64,000 nucleotides of DNA from Hyphomicrobiales bacterium (GTDB lineage Bacteria; Pseudomonadota; Alphaproteobacteria; Rhizobiales; Beijerinckiaceae). Below are positions 16,561 through 25,264 of the stretch, piece by piece. Location: positions 62,001-126,000 of the forward strand of contig RXIY01000032.1 in NCBI GenBank assembly GCA_003963405.1, given 5' to 3'. A program made the position numbers and the translations under genes. How positions within the stretch are numbered: position 1 is the stretch's first letter; every line of letters begins with the position of its first letter. A model generated the notes under the pieces. The model ran no database searches, was not told the origin of the DNA, and saw only the letters and a program-made list of their open reading frames with translations.

Positions 16561-17763
16561 ATGGCGAAAGTAGTTTGTGTCCTTTACGAGGATCCGATCG
16601 CCGGCTATCCGAAGACCTATGCGCGTGACGATGTCCCGCAGCCGAAGGTCTATCCTGATGGCCAGACGTTGCCGACGCCCAAGGCGATCGACTTCAAGCC
16701 CGGCACGCTGCTCGGAAGCGTTTCGGGCGAGCTTGGGTTGCGTAAATTTCTAGAGTCGAATGGACATCAGCTGGTCGTGACGTCCAGCAAGGACGGCGCC
16801 GACAGCGTGCTCGATCGTGAATTGCACGATGCGGAGATCGTGATCTCTCAGCCCTTCTGGCCAGCTTACATGACCGCCGAGCGGATCGCCAAAGCGAAAA
16901 AGCTCAAGATGATCGTGACCGCGGGAATCGGCTCCGACCACACCGACTTGCAGGCCGCGATCAAGAACAACGTCACGGTCGCCGAAGTCACTTATTGCAA
17001 CAGCAATGCCGTGGCCGAACATGTCGTCATGTCGATCCTGGCGCTAGTTCGGAACTTCGTCCCCTCGCATGATATCATTCTCAAGGGCGGCTGGAACATC
17101 GCTGACGCGGTCTCGCGCTCCTATGACCTCGAGGCGATGCAGGTCGGCACCGTGGCCGCCGGCCGGATCGGCTTGCGCGTCCTCCGCCTCCTGAAACCCT
17201 TCGGCGTCCGACTGCACTACATGGATCGACACCGCCTCCCGAAATCTGTCGAGGAGGAGTTGGATCTCACCTATCACTCTAGCCTCGAAAGCCTCGCCAA
17301 GGTTAGCGACGTCGTAACGCTGAACTGCCCGCTCCACCCCGAAACCGAGCACATGATCAATGCGGACACGCTGAGGTTCTTCAAGCGTGGCGCCTATATC
17401 GTGAATACCGCGCGCGGCAAGCTCGTCGATCGCGACGCCCTGGTGCGCGCGCTGGAGAACGGCCACATCGCCGGTTACGCTGGCGACGTCTGGTTCCCGC
17501 AGCCGCCGGCCAAGGATCATCCCTGGCGGACGATGCCTCACCACGCCATGACGCCGCACATCTCAGGCACGAGTCTATCGGCGCAGACGCGCTACGCAGC
17601 GGGCGTTCGTGAGATCCTCGAATGCTATTTCGAGGGCCGTCCCATACGCAATGAATATCTCGTCGTGCAGGGCGGCAAGCTCGCCGGCGTCGGCGCGCAT
17701 TCCTACAGCGAGGGCGATGCGACCGGGGGCTCGGACGAAGCGGCCAAATTCAAAGTCGCCTGA
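16561..17763 (+). CDS. fdh: NAD-dependent formate dehydrogenase, metal-free
   Basis: The 400-residue protein oxidises formate to CO2 with reduction of NAD+ in the cytoplasm. It matches the Pseudomonas sp. 101 enzyme along its whole length. The nucleotide-binding loop is AAGRIG at 199-204, with Asp222 and Arg223 at the end of the second strand giving NAD preference. Catalytic residues are Arg285 (NTARGKL), Gln314 and His333 (TPHISGT), with Ile123 and Asn147 around the substrate. AGGAGG ten bases before the ATG is a strong ribosome site. It needs no metal, unlike the molybdenum enzyme at 22385. Confidence 0.97.
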   Translation: MAKVVCVLYEDPIAGYPKTYARDDVPQPKVYPDGQTLPTPKAIDFKPGTLLGSVSGELGLRKFLESNGHQLVVTSSKDGADSVLDRELHDAEIVISQPFWPAYMTAERIAKAKKLKMIVTAGIGSDHTDLQAAIKNNVTVAEVTYCNSNAVAEHVVMSILALVRNFVPSHDIILKGGWNIADAVSRSYDLEAMQVGTVAAGRIGLRVLRLLKPFGVRLHYMDRHRLPKSVEEELDLTYHSSLESLAKVSDVVTLNCPLHPETEHMINADTLRFFKRGAYIVNTARGKLVDRDALVRALENGHIAGYAGDVWFPQPPAKDHPWRTMPHHAMTPHISGTSLSAQTRYAAGVREILECYFEGRPIRNEYLVVQGGKLAGVGAHSYSEGDATGGSDEAAKFKVA

Positions 17764-17853
17764 TCCCTCCCCCAGAGGCGACTTGGCCAACGGGCGTCGG
17801 CTGCAAACCGACGGCGTCCGTTGGCGTCGATATGAATAGGATGAAAGACATTC

Positions 17854-18309
17854 ATGACAGAGGCGCGCTCCATTCTCTGCGCCGGGGCCGGCGGCTTTAC
17901 GCTCATTCTCGGGCTCACGTTCCTCGGCGCGCGCCTCGATCAGCAAATGATCCTAGGGTCGTTCGGCGCTTCCTGTGTGCTCGTCTTCGGATTTCCAGAC
18001 CTGCCTTTTTCCCAGCCTCGAAATGTCTTCTTCGGACACGGCGTTTCATCGCTCATTGGTCTGGGTTGTCTCGAAGCATTAGGCCCGGCCCCATGGGCTA
18101 TGGCTGCCGCCGTCGCGCTGGCGATCATGATCATGATGGCGACCAGGACCGTTCATCCGCCCGCCGGTTCTAATCCGGTGATTATCTTCCTGACGCACCC
18201 TAAGTGGGCTTTTCTTTTCATGCCCACGATCGCCGGCGCCGCATTGATCATCGCCTTCGCGTTGCTCTACAACAATGCGACACGCGACCAGAAATATCCA
18301 AAATCCTGA
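17854..18309 (+). CDS. HPP family membrane protein
   Basis: The 151-residue protein has four predicted hydrophobic segments and the defining motif TVHPPAGSNP near residue 108. HPP proteins are inner-membrane proteins; some plant and cyanobacterial relatives move nitrite, but bacterial substrates are mostly unknown. It lies 90 bp after fdh in the same direction and just before a LysR regulator, so transport of a small anion related to formate use is conceivable but not shown. Length is typical. Confidence 0.85.
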   Translation: MTEARSILCAGAGGFTLILGLTFLGARLDQQMILGSFGASCVLVFGFPDLPFSQPRNVFFGHGVSSLIGLGCLEALGPAPWAMAAAVALAIMIMMATRTVHPPAGSNPVIIFLTHPKWAFLFMPTIAGAALIIAFALLYNNATRDQKYPKS

Positions 18310-18333
18310 TAGGAAAAGGCCGGAGCGTCCGAG

Positions 18334-19248
18334 ATGTTTTTTCGCCAGCTCGAATATCTTGTGTCGCTGGCGCGAGAGCAGCATTTTGCGCGCGCCGCCG
18401 AGGCCTGCAATGTCTCGCAACCCGCCCTGTCAGCGGCGATCCGACGACTGGAGGAAGAGCTGGGCGTCTCCATCGTTGAGCGTGGACAGAAGTTTGTCGG
18501 GCTTACAGAGGATGGCGCGCGCATACTCGGCTGGGCGCGTCAAACGCTCGCGGCGTGGGACGGACTGAAACAGGAAGCCTCGATCTCGCGCGCCCAATTG
18601 AGCGGCGCGCTGCGGGTCGGCGCCATCCCCACGACATTGCCGGTCATGTCATTGCTGAGCGGCCCCTATTTGCGCGCCTTCCCTGCTGTTCGGCAATTGG
18701 TCCAGTCGCTCAGCAATGAGGAGATCATACGGCGTCTCGACAAGTTCGAGCTCGATATCGGCGTGACCTATCTCGAAGACCAGGACTTGCACCGGTTCCG
18801 CGTCCTTCCCCTTTACCAGGAGCGCTATGTTCTGCTTGCGCGCGACGCCGCCGCGCTTGGCGACTGCGCTTCCATGAGTTGGCGCGACGCGGCGAAATTG
18901 CCGCTCTGCCTCTTGACGCGCAACATGCAGAACAGGCGGATCATCGACGCGGCTTTTCAACGCGCCGGCGTTCATCCGAATGTGGTCGTAGAGACCGACT
19001 CTGTCTTCGCCCTCTACTCGAACGTTCGCTGCGCGGAAATCTTCAGCATCATGCCGCACAGCCTGCTCGCGCTCTTCGAGATGCGCGAAGAGTTGACTGC
19101 GATCCCGCTCGCGCCCGACCTTTTTCGCAAGATTGGCATCGTCGTCCTCGATCAGGAGCCGGCTCCGCCAATCGTTTTGGCGATTTGGAAATTGACGAGC
19201 CAGCTGGATTTGAACCCCTATTTCAGTTTCCTCGACAACGGCAGCTGA
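18334..19248 (+). CDS. LysR-family regulator
   Basis: The 304-residue protein has the N-terminal winged HTH of LysR regulators: LEYLVSLAREQHFARAAEAC followed by NVSQPALSAAIRRLEEELGV. A substrate-binding domain fills the remainder. It starts 24 bp after the HPP gene, probably in the fdh operon, and is likely to control fdh or the neighbouring transport genes. LysR proteins close to formate dehydrogenases of methylotrophs often act this way, but the effector is not evident. Its 3' end overlaps the convergent amidotransferase gene by 31 bp. Confidence 0.92.
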   Translation: MFFRQLEYLVSLAREQHFARAAEACNVSQPALSAAIRRLEEELGVSIVERGQKFVGLTEDGARILGWARQTLAAWDGLKQEASISRAQLSGALRVGAIPTTLPVMSLLSGPYLRAFPAVRQLVQSLSNEEIIRRLDKFELDIGVTYLEDQDLHRFRVLPLYQERYVLLARDAAALGDCASMSWRDAAKLPLCLLTRNMQNRRIIDAAFQRAGVHPNVVVETDSVFALYSNVRCAEIFSIMPHSLLALFEMREELTAIPLAPDLFRKIGIVVLDQEPAPPIVLAIWKLTSQLDLNPYFSFLDNGS

Positions 19249-19943
19249 TCGATCCACGATCGCCAGAACCGCAGGGCAGCCTGTTCGAGCTTAGGGGCCA
19301 GCTCTCGGCCGGCCTTTCGTAAAGCCATGATATCGACCTTTTCGGCCGCCAGCTCGCACGCGTGTCCGACATACCATCGCTCGAGCGCGTCCGCGGTCAC
19401 CTCGGGGTGAAACTGAAGCCCCAAAGCGTAATCATCGATCGCATAAGCCTGGTTCGGATATCGACTGGAAGACGCAAGACGCCGTGCGCCCGCCGGCAGG
19501 TCGAATGTATCGCCGTGGAAGTGGAACATGGACGGCGCCTCTGCAAGAAGCCTGCAGAAAGCCGCGTCGGCAGACATGGTTGTTTCGGGCATGACCGCGC
19601 CCCATCCTATTTCCTTCCCTCTCGCGCCGGGGTAGACCTGCGCGCCGCGGGCCTGGGCCATCAGCTGGGCGCCGAGGCATATGCCAAGGGTTGGCCGCCT
19701 GGCTTCGAGACGACGGCGAATGAATTCGATTTCCTCGCGCAGGAACGGGTAAGCTTCGATCTCGTAAACGCCAATTGGCCCGCCCAGAATAACAACCAGT
19801 CCAGGTGACGTAGCATCCAAGACGCTGAAATCGGCTGTCGTGGCGTCGACCCACTCGACCGCGACAGCCCTCCGGGTCAATTCCACACCGAGCGTGCCCA
19901 GATCTTCAAAAGCGACATGGGAAATCGCAACCACTTCTTCCAT
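19218..19943 (-). CDS. Class I glutamine amidotransferase (GuaA-like)
   Basis: The 241-residue protein is a stand-alone GATase1 domain. The nucleophile Cys is in LGICLGAQLMA, the catalytic His and Glu in LQFHPEV, and the oxyanion-hole glycines in VILGGPIGVYE. Such proteins are annotated as GMP-synthase-like amidotransferases or gamma-glutamyl hydrolases of amine catabolism; the substrate cannot be decided from sequence. It converges on the LysR gene with a 31-bp overlap. Confidence 0.9.
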   Translation of the reverse strand: MEEVVAISHVAFEDLGTLGVELTRRAVAVEWVDATTADFSVLDATSPGLVVILGGPIGVYEIEAYPFLREEIEFIRRRLEARRPTLGICLGAQLMAQARGAQVYPGARGKEIGWGAVMPETTMSADAAFCRLLAEAPSMFHFHGDTFDLPAGARRLASSSRYPNQAYAIDDYALGLQFHPEVTADALERWYVGHACELAAEKVDIMALRKAGRELAPKLEQAALRFWRSWIDQLPLSRKLK

Positions 19944-20020
19944 GGAAGCGACCGCCTCGGGCTACGCGTGACAGGTTCACCTGCGGTAGCGTGGATGGGG
20001 GACCATGCATCGCAGCAGCG

Positions 20021-20287
20021 TCACTGGCGACGAGCGCCGCACAGATCGGCCTGCATCATCTCATATTCGTCGATGATCTTTCGAGCCCACGACAAAGCTT
20101 TTTCGCCATGCGCGGTCAGGGTGATCGGGCTGCTTTGGGTCGCAATCAGAGGCGCTTCCAAATATTTTTCCAGATCGCAGATAGATGTCACAACGGCTGC
20201 TCGCGTGACATTGCACGCCTGAGCTGCCAGAGCAAAATTGCGCTCGCGCGCCAATGCAACAAAATGATGGAGATCGTGGATCAACAT
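20021..20287 (-). CDS. Truncated LysR-type protein, DNA-binding domain only
   Basis: The start at 20287 has GGAGG eight bases upstream. The 88-residue protein is almost only a LysR winged HTH (LHHFVALARERNFALAAQAC, then NVTRAAVVTSICDLEKYL) with part of the linker helix and stops before the effector domain. It may be the remnant of a full LysR gene or a small DNA-binding protein that competes for LysR sites. It is not a fragment of the LysR at 18334, as the sequences differ. It lies between the amidotransferase and MFS genes on the minus strand. Confidence 0.65.
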   Translation of the reverse strand: MLIHDLHHFVALARERNFALAAQACNVTRAAVVTSICDLEKYLEAPLIATQSSPITLTAHGEKALSWARKIIDEYEMMQADLCGARRQ

Positions 20288-20329
20288 TCTGATTGCCTCC
20301 ATTGGTGGCCGGTCACTCTTCGATGTCTC

Positions 20330-22039
20330 TCACCGAAACAGCGCCAGCGCCTTGATCACCGTCATCGACACGCCCCAGACGAGGGGGATTCCGACCGCCG
20401 CCCAGGCGAGCAGCAGCACAGGTGAAACGGCCCCGTCGCCACGCGCGCGGATGGGCTTCGCCGGCTCGGTCACGGGCTCCAGCTCGTCCTCGACGTAATC
20501 CTCGAAGTCCGCGTGCGGCTCTTTCTCTTCCTCGCGGATGGCGGCGACGCTCGTCTTCTTGGCGGCGGCGACCTCCTCGTCGGTCATGTAATATTTCTCG
20601 TCCACCGGACGGACGAAAAGATTGCAGAGGAGGCCCGCGAGCAGCAGGCCGGCGAGCACATACATAGTCTGGTTATAAGCGGCTTCGCGGGGCACGCCGA
20701 TCGAGAGCTGATATTCGCGGATGTAGTTCACCAGCACCGGGCCCAGCACGCCCGCCGTCGACCAGGCGGTGAGCAGGCGTCCGTGAATGGCGCCGACGTA
20801 ATGGGTGCCGAAAATATCCGCGAGATAGGCGGGGATGGTCGAGAAGCCGCCGCCATACATGGTGATGATCACCGCGAAGAGCAGCACGAAGAGGAAGACG
20901 ATTCCGCCCTTGGCGGCGAAGGGCACGGCCCCGTAGAGCAGCAGGCCGAGCACGAAAAAGATGGCGTAGGCGCCCTTGCGCCCCAGAAAATCCGATGCCG
21001 AAGCCCAGCCGAGGCGGCCGCCGATGTTGCACAGGCTCAGAAGGCCGGTGAAGCCGGCCGCGATTGCGGCGACCTGCTTTCTCTGGTCGAGAGAGAGCGC
21101 GTCATAGCCGGTGTCGAGACCGATCAGCCTGCCGCCGAATACCTCCTGCAACATGGGCGAGGCCATGCCGAGCACGCCAATGCCGGCCGAGATATTGAGG
21201 CAGAGAACGCCCCACAGGAGCCAGAACTGCGGGGTCTTCCAGGCCACGTCGAGATGCACGTGGCGATGGGTGACAAGCGCATTGGCCGCCGGCGCGGGCG
21301 GGGTCCAGCCCTTGGGCGCCCAACCCTCCGGCGGCACGCGATAGCCGAGCGCGCCCGACACCATGAAGACGAAATAAATGGCGGCGAGCGCGACAAACGT
21401 CTGCCAGACGCCGGGCGATGCGGGCGTGGCGAAAAAGCCCATGAGCTTGTCGGCGAGCGGCGCGCCGATCATGGCGCCGCCGCCGAAGCCCATGATGGCG
21501 AGCCCGGTGGCGAGGCCGCGCCGGTCGGGAAACCATTTGATCAGCGTCGAGACCGGCGAGATGTAGCCAAGCCCCAGCCCGACGCCGCCAATGACGCCGG
21601 AGCCGAGCCAGAGCATCCAGATCTGATGCAGCCAGACGCCGAGCGCGGAAATCAAGAGGCCGCCGCACCAGCAGAAGGCGGCGGCGAGGCCCGCTTTGCG
21701 CGGGCCGGCGGTCTCGAGCCAATGGCCGAAGATCGCGGCCGAGGAGCCGAGAAGCACGAAGAACAGCGTGAAGGTCCAGCCCAGCATGCTGATCTTCCAG
21801 TCGCAGTCCGTCGCGACGATGGTCGAGAAGAAGCCCATGTCGGCCGGGCAGTCCTTCGGGCTAGCGCCGCCCACGACGCGCGACAGCGGCAGCCAGAACA
21901 CCGAGAAGCCATAAGCCATGCCGATGCAGAGATGAATGGCGAGAGCGGCAGGCGGAACGAGCCAGCGGTTGAAGGCGGGTGAGGCGACGGTGCGCTCGCG
22001 GCTGAAAAATGCGCTCTCACTGGCTGACAAAAGACTCAT
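20330..22039 (-). CDS. MFS transporter of the oxalate/formate antiporter (OFA) family
   Basis: The 569-residue protein has about twelve hydrophobic segments, with the first helix at residues 28-50 (AIHLCIGMAYGFSVFWLPLS). The MFS motif between helices 2 and 3 is seen around the GHWLETAGPRKAGLAAAFCW segment, and the glycine-rich region VIGGVGLGLGYISPVSTLIK fits OFA members. A long hydrophilic tail (about 490-540) rich in Glu precedes a last hydrophobic segment. Next to formate dehydrogenase alpha on the same strand it may carry formate or oxalate. Substrate is inferred. Confidence 0.88.
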   Translation of the reverse strand: MSLLSASESAFFSRERTVASPAFNRWLVPPAALAIHLCIGMAYGFSVFWLPLSRVVGGASPKDCPADMGFFSTIVATDCDWKISMLGWTFTLFFVLLGSSAAIFGHWLETAGPRKAGLAAAFCWCGGLLISALGVWLHQIWMLWLGSGVIGGVGLGLGYISPVSTLIKWFPDRRGLATGLAIMGFGGGAMIGAPLADKLMGFFATPASPGVWQTFVALAAIYFVFMVSGALGYRVPPEGWAPKGWTPPAPAANALVTHRHVHLDVAWKTPQFWLLWGVLCLNISAGIGVLGMASPMLQEVFGGRLIGLDTGYDALSLDQRKQVAAIAAGFTGLLSLCNIGGRLGWASASDFLGRKGAYAIFFVLGLLLYGAVPFAAKGGIVFLFVLLFAVIITMYGGGFSTIPAYLADIFGTHYVGAIHGRLLTAWSTAGVLGPVLVNYIREYQLSIGVPREAAYNQTMYVLAGLLLAGLLCNLFVRPVDEKYYMTDEEVAAAKKTSVAAIREEEKEPHADFEDYVEDELEPVTEPAKPIRARGDGAVSPVLLLAWAAVGIPLVWGVSMTVIKALALFR

Positions 22040-22076
22040 ATCCTTATTCCCGGATTTACTTGGCTTCCAAAAACGC

Positions 22077-22388
22077 TCACGCGCCCATCAATATCCAGCG
22101 TGCGCTGACCCGGTAACCACTCGCGTAACGCAGCGCATCGTCAGCGGTAATGTTGCGGGCGCCGGCCTCGTGTTCGAAATAATCAGGGCTTTTCCAGCGG
22201 AAATAGGACACCGCATTGCCGGGGGTCACATATCCAGCCATTTTTCTGGCGCGCACAAGCCTCTCCGCCGCCGCGGCGTCAACGTGCTCGCGAGATTCCA
22301 CAAAGAAAACGAATTGCTGGTGTCGTTGGGGCGCGTTCACTTCTTGCCTCCCTTTCCAATTGGCGTTCTCGCGAAGGTCGAGCCTCAT
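22077..22388 (-). CDS. Small XRE-type HTH regulator coupled to fdhA
   Basis: The ATG at 22388 overlaps the fdhA stop (ATGA), giving 103 residues; an in-frame extension upstream lies within fdhA. The C-terminal half, RARKMAGYVTPGNAVSYFRW with ARNITADDALRYASGYRVSA and then RWILMG, has the layout of XRE/Cro-type repressor domains. Being translated with fdhA, it is probably a regulator that reports on or limits fdhA expression. Its family is recognised only from pattern; its targets are unknown. Confidence 0.75.
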   Translation of the reverse strand: MRLDLRENANWKGRQEVNAPQRHQQFVFFVESREHVDAAAAERLVRARKMAGYVTPGNAVSYFRWKSPDYFEHEAGARNITADDALRYASGYRVSARWILMGA

Positions 22389-25264
22389 TCCGCGGGAGAC
22401 GAGGCGCTCTCGACTCTGCGGCTGTTCTCGGCCATCTCCCGATAGCGCTCCTGCCATTCGGTTGGACCGTTGGAGGGCGAAACCTGCACCGCGGTCACCT
22501 TGTATTCAGGACAATTCGTCGCCCAGTCCGAATTGTCGGTCGTGACGACGTTGGTCTGACACAAGGGGTGATGGAAGGTCGTGTAGACGACGCCGGGCGC
22601 GACGCGGTCGGTGATCCTGGCGTGCAACGTCGTCTCGCCGGCCCGGCTTTGCACCCGCACCCAGTCGCCGTCGCGCACGCCGCGCAGTTCGGCGTCATGC
22701 GGATGGATTTCCAACACGTCCTCGGGATGCCACTGGCTGTTTTCGGTGCGCCGCGTCTGCGCGCCGACATTGTATTGCGAGAGAATACGCCCGGTCGTCA
22801 GCAGCAGTGGGAAGCGCGGACCCGACTTCTCGTCGGTCGGCACATATTCGGTGATGACGAATTTGCCCTTGCCGCGCGCAAAGCCCTCAATGTGCATGAT
22901 CGGCATGCCGTCCGGTTCCGCGTCGGTGCAGGGCCATTGAACGGAACCGACCTCGTCCAGCTTCTCGTAGGAAATGCCTGCGAACGGCGGCGTCAGGCTC
23001 GCCATCTCAGCCCAGATTTCGCTTGGATGCTTATAGTTCCATCCGCAGCCCATAGCGTTGGCGAGGAGCTGCGTCGCCTCCCAATCGGCATATCTCGCCT
23101 TTGGGCTCATGACCTTGCGCACACGTTGCACGCGGCGCTCGGCGTTGATGAAGACGCCGTCTTTCTCCAGAAAGCTCGCGCCGGGAAGGAAGACGTGGGC
23201 ATAATTCGCCGTTTCATTCAGGAAGAGATCCTGCACGATGAGGCAGTCGAGCGCGCCGAGACCGGCCGCGACATGCTTGATGTCGGGGTCGGATTGCAGG
23301 ATGTCCTCGCCCTGCACATAGAGCCCCTTGAAGCGCCCCTCGACCGCGGCGTCGAACATGTTCGGGATGCGCAGGCCGGGCTCCGGATCGAGATCAACGC
23401 CCCAGGCCTTCTCGAAGAGTTCGCGCGTGTCGTCGCTGGAGACGTGCCGATAGCCGGGATATTCGTGGGGGAAGGAGCCCATGTCGCAGGAGCCCTGCAC
23501 ATTGTTTTGCCCGCGCAGCGGATTGACGCCCACGCCCTTCCGACCGAGATTGCCGGTCGCCATGGCGAGATTGGCGATGGCCATGACAGTGGTGGAGCCC
23601 TGGCTGTGCTCGGTGACGCCGAGGCCATAATAGATGGTTGCATTGCCGCCAGTCGCGTAGAGACGCGCGGCGCCGCGCACGAGATGCGCTGGAACACCCG
23701 TGTATTTTTCCACGGCCTCCGGGCTGTTGCGTTCCTCGGCGACGAAGGCGGCCCAGTCCTGATATTCGTCCCAGTCACAACGGGTGCGCACGAAGTCCTC
23801 GTTGGCGAGCCCTTCAGCAACGATTACATGCGCCAGCGCCGTGACGATTGCGACATTCGTCCCTGGCGTCAGCGGCAGATGATAGGCCGCCTCGATATGC
23901 GGTGTGCGCACCAACTCCGTGCGGCGCGGATCGACGACGATAAGTTTGGCACCCTCGCGCAGCCGCTTCTTGATTTGCGAGCCGACGACCGGATGCGCGT
24001 CGGTTGGATTGCAGCCGATGATGAGAATGACGTCCGCTTCCTCGACCGAGTCGAAGTCCTGCGTTCCGGCGGAGGTGCCGAAAGCCTGGCTGAGCCCGTA
24101 GCCGGTCGGCGAATGGCAGACGCGCGCGCAGGTGTCGACATTGTTGTTGCCAAACCCTGCGCGGATGATTTTCTGCATGAGATAGGTCTCCTCGCAGGTG
24201 CAGCGCGAGGAGGTGATGCCGCCGATCGACAGGCGGCCGTATTTTTCTTGAATGGCCTTGAAACGCGACGCGGCGTGGGAGATCGCCTCCTCCCAGCTGA
24301 CTTCGCGCCAGGGATCGGTGATTTTCTCGCGGATCATCGGCGAGAGCACGCGGTCGCGATGCAGGGCGTAGCCATAGGCGAAGCGGCCCTTGATGCAGCT
24401 ATGGCCGTGATTGGCCTTGCCGTCCTTCCAGGGGACCATGCGGACGACCTCTTCGCCCCGCATCTCCGCCTTGAAAGCGCAGCCGACCCCGCAATAAGCG
24501 CAGGTCGTAATCTCCGAATGCTCGGGCTGGCCGATGGCGATGACGGAGTTTTCGATAAGCGTCGCCGTCGGGCAGGCCTGCACGCAGGCGCCGCAGGAGA
24601 CGCATTCGGAGTCCATGAAGGCCTCGTGGACGCCGGGCGCCACGCGCGAGTCGAACCCCCTACCCTCGATCGTTAACGCGAACTGCCCCTGCACCTCGGA
24701 ACAGGCGCGGACGCAGCGGTTGCAGACGATGCATTTGGACGGGTCGTAGGTGAAGTAGGGATTACTGTGGTCCTTCGGCAACCACTCTTCGTTGGGCTTT
24801 CCATCATTGCGTGCGAAGACATGGTTCTTGCCGTCATAGCCGTAGCGCACCTCACGCAGGCCCACGGCGCCTGCCATCGCCTGCAGCTCGCAGTCGCCGT
24901 TGGCCGCGCAGGTCAGGCAATCGAGCGGATGATCGGAGATATAAAGCTCCATGATTCCGCGCCGCATGGCTTCGACGCGCGGCGTCAGCGTCTTGACGGA
25001 CATGCCGGGTGCGACCGGCGTCGTGCAGGAGGCCGGCGTGCCGAAGCGGCCTTCGATCTCGATGACGCAGAGGCGGCAAGAGCCGAAGGATTTAATCATG
25101 TCGGTGGCGCAGAGCTTGGGGATCTCGATCCCAATCCGCATCGCCGCTCGCATGATCGACGTGCCCTCCGGGACGGCGACCGTCTTCCCGTCGATTGTCA
25201 GCGTGACGAGCGTTTCCGACGTCGACGGGGGCGTGCCGTAATCGATTTCCTTGAGAAGGGTCAT
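22385..25264 (-). CDS. fdhA: Molybdenum formate dehydrogenase alpha subunit
   Basis: The ATG at 25264 (MTLLKEIDYGTPPS) is chosen; it gives 959 residues, the normal length, whereas an upstream start adds a non-conserved 57 residues. The N-terminal part holds a [2Fe-2S] site (CATDMIKSFGSCRLC), a His-Cys cluster (HPLDCLTCAANGDC) and two [4Fe-4S] sites (CIVCNRCVRAC, CVSCGACVQAC). The molybdopterin domain begins with CAYCGVGC, another [4Fe-4S] site, and the metal ligand is Cys in CARVCHSP, not selenocysteine. The partner subunits FdsB, FdsG and FdsD are not in the window. Confidence 0.96.
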   Translation of the reverse strand: MTLLKEIDYGTPPSTSETLVTLTIDGKTVAVPEGTSIMRAAMRIGIEIPKLCATDMIKSFGSCRLCVIEIEGRFGTPASCTTPVAPGMSVKTLTPRVEAMRRGIMELYISDHPLDCLTCAANGDCELQAMAGAVGLREVRYGYDGKNHVFARNDGKPNEEWLPKDHSNPYFTYDPSKCIVCNRCVRACSEVQGQFALTIEGRGFDSRVAPGVHEAFMDSECVSCGACVQACPTATLIENSVIAIGQPEHSEITTCAYCGVGCAFKAEMRGEEVVRMVPWKDGKANHGHSCIKGRFAYGYALHRDRVLSPMIREKITDPWREVSWEEAISHAASRFKAIQEKYGRLSIGGITSSRCTCEETYLMQKIIRAGFGNNNVDTCARVCHSPTGYGLSQAFGTSAGTQDFDSVEEADVILIIGCNPTDAHPVVGSQIKKRLREGAKLIVVDPRRTELVRTPHIEAAYHLPLTPGTNVAIVTALAHVIVAEGLANEDFVRTRCDWDEYQDWAAFVAEERNSPEAVEKYTGVPAHLVRGAARLYATGGNATIYYGLGVTEHSQGSTTVMAIANLAMATGNLGRKGVGVNPLRGQNNVQGSCDMGSFPHEYPGYRHVSSDDTRELFEKAWGVDLDPEPGLRIPNMFDAAVEGRFKGLYVQGEDILQSDPDIKHVAAGLGALDCLIVQDLFLNETANYAHVFLPGASFLEKDGVFINAERRVQRVRKVMSPKARYADWEATQLLANAMGCGWNYKHPSEIWAEMASLTPPFAGISYEKLDEVGSVQWPCTDAEPDGMPIMHIEGFARGKGKFVITEYVPTDEKSGPRFPLLLTTGRILSQYNVGAQTRRTENSQWHPEDVLEIHPHDAELRGVRDGDWVRVQSRAGETTLHARITDRVAPGVVYTTFHHPLCQTNVVTTDNSDWATNCPEYKVTAVQVSPSNGPTEWQERYREMAENSRRVESASSPAE

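Noticed and set aside
20513-21982. Long plus-strand frame opposite the OFA-type carrier
   Set aside because: It is an antisense shadow of a clear 12-helix protein, with a low-complexity charged translation typical of GC-rich antisense frames.
22568-24676. Long plus-strand frame opposite fdhA
   Set aside because: Antisense shadow of the fdhA coding sequence, whose iron-sulfur and molybdopterin motifs are unmistakable.
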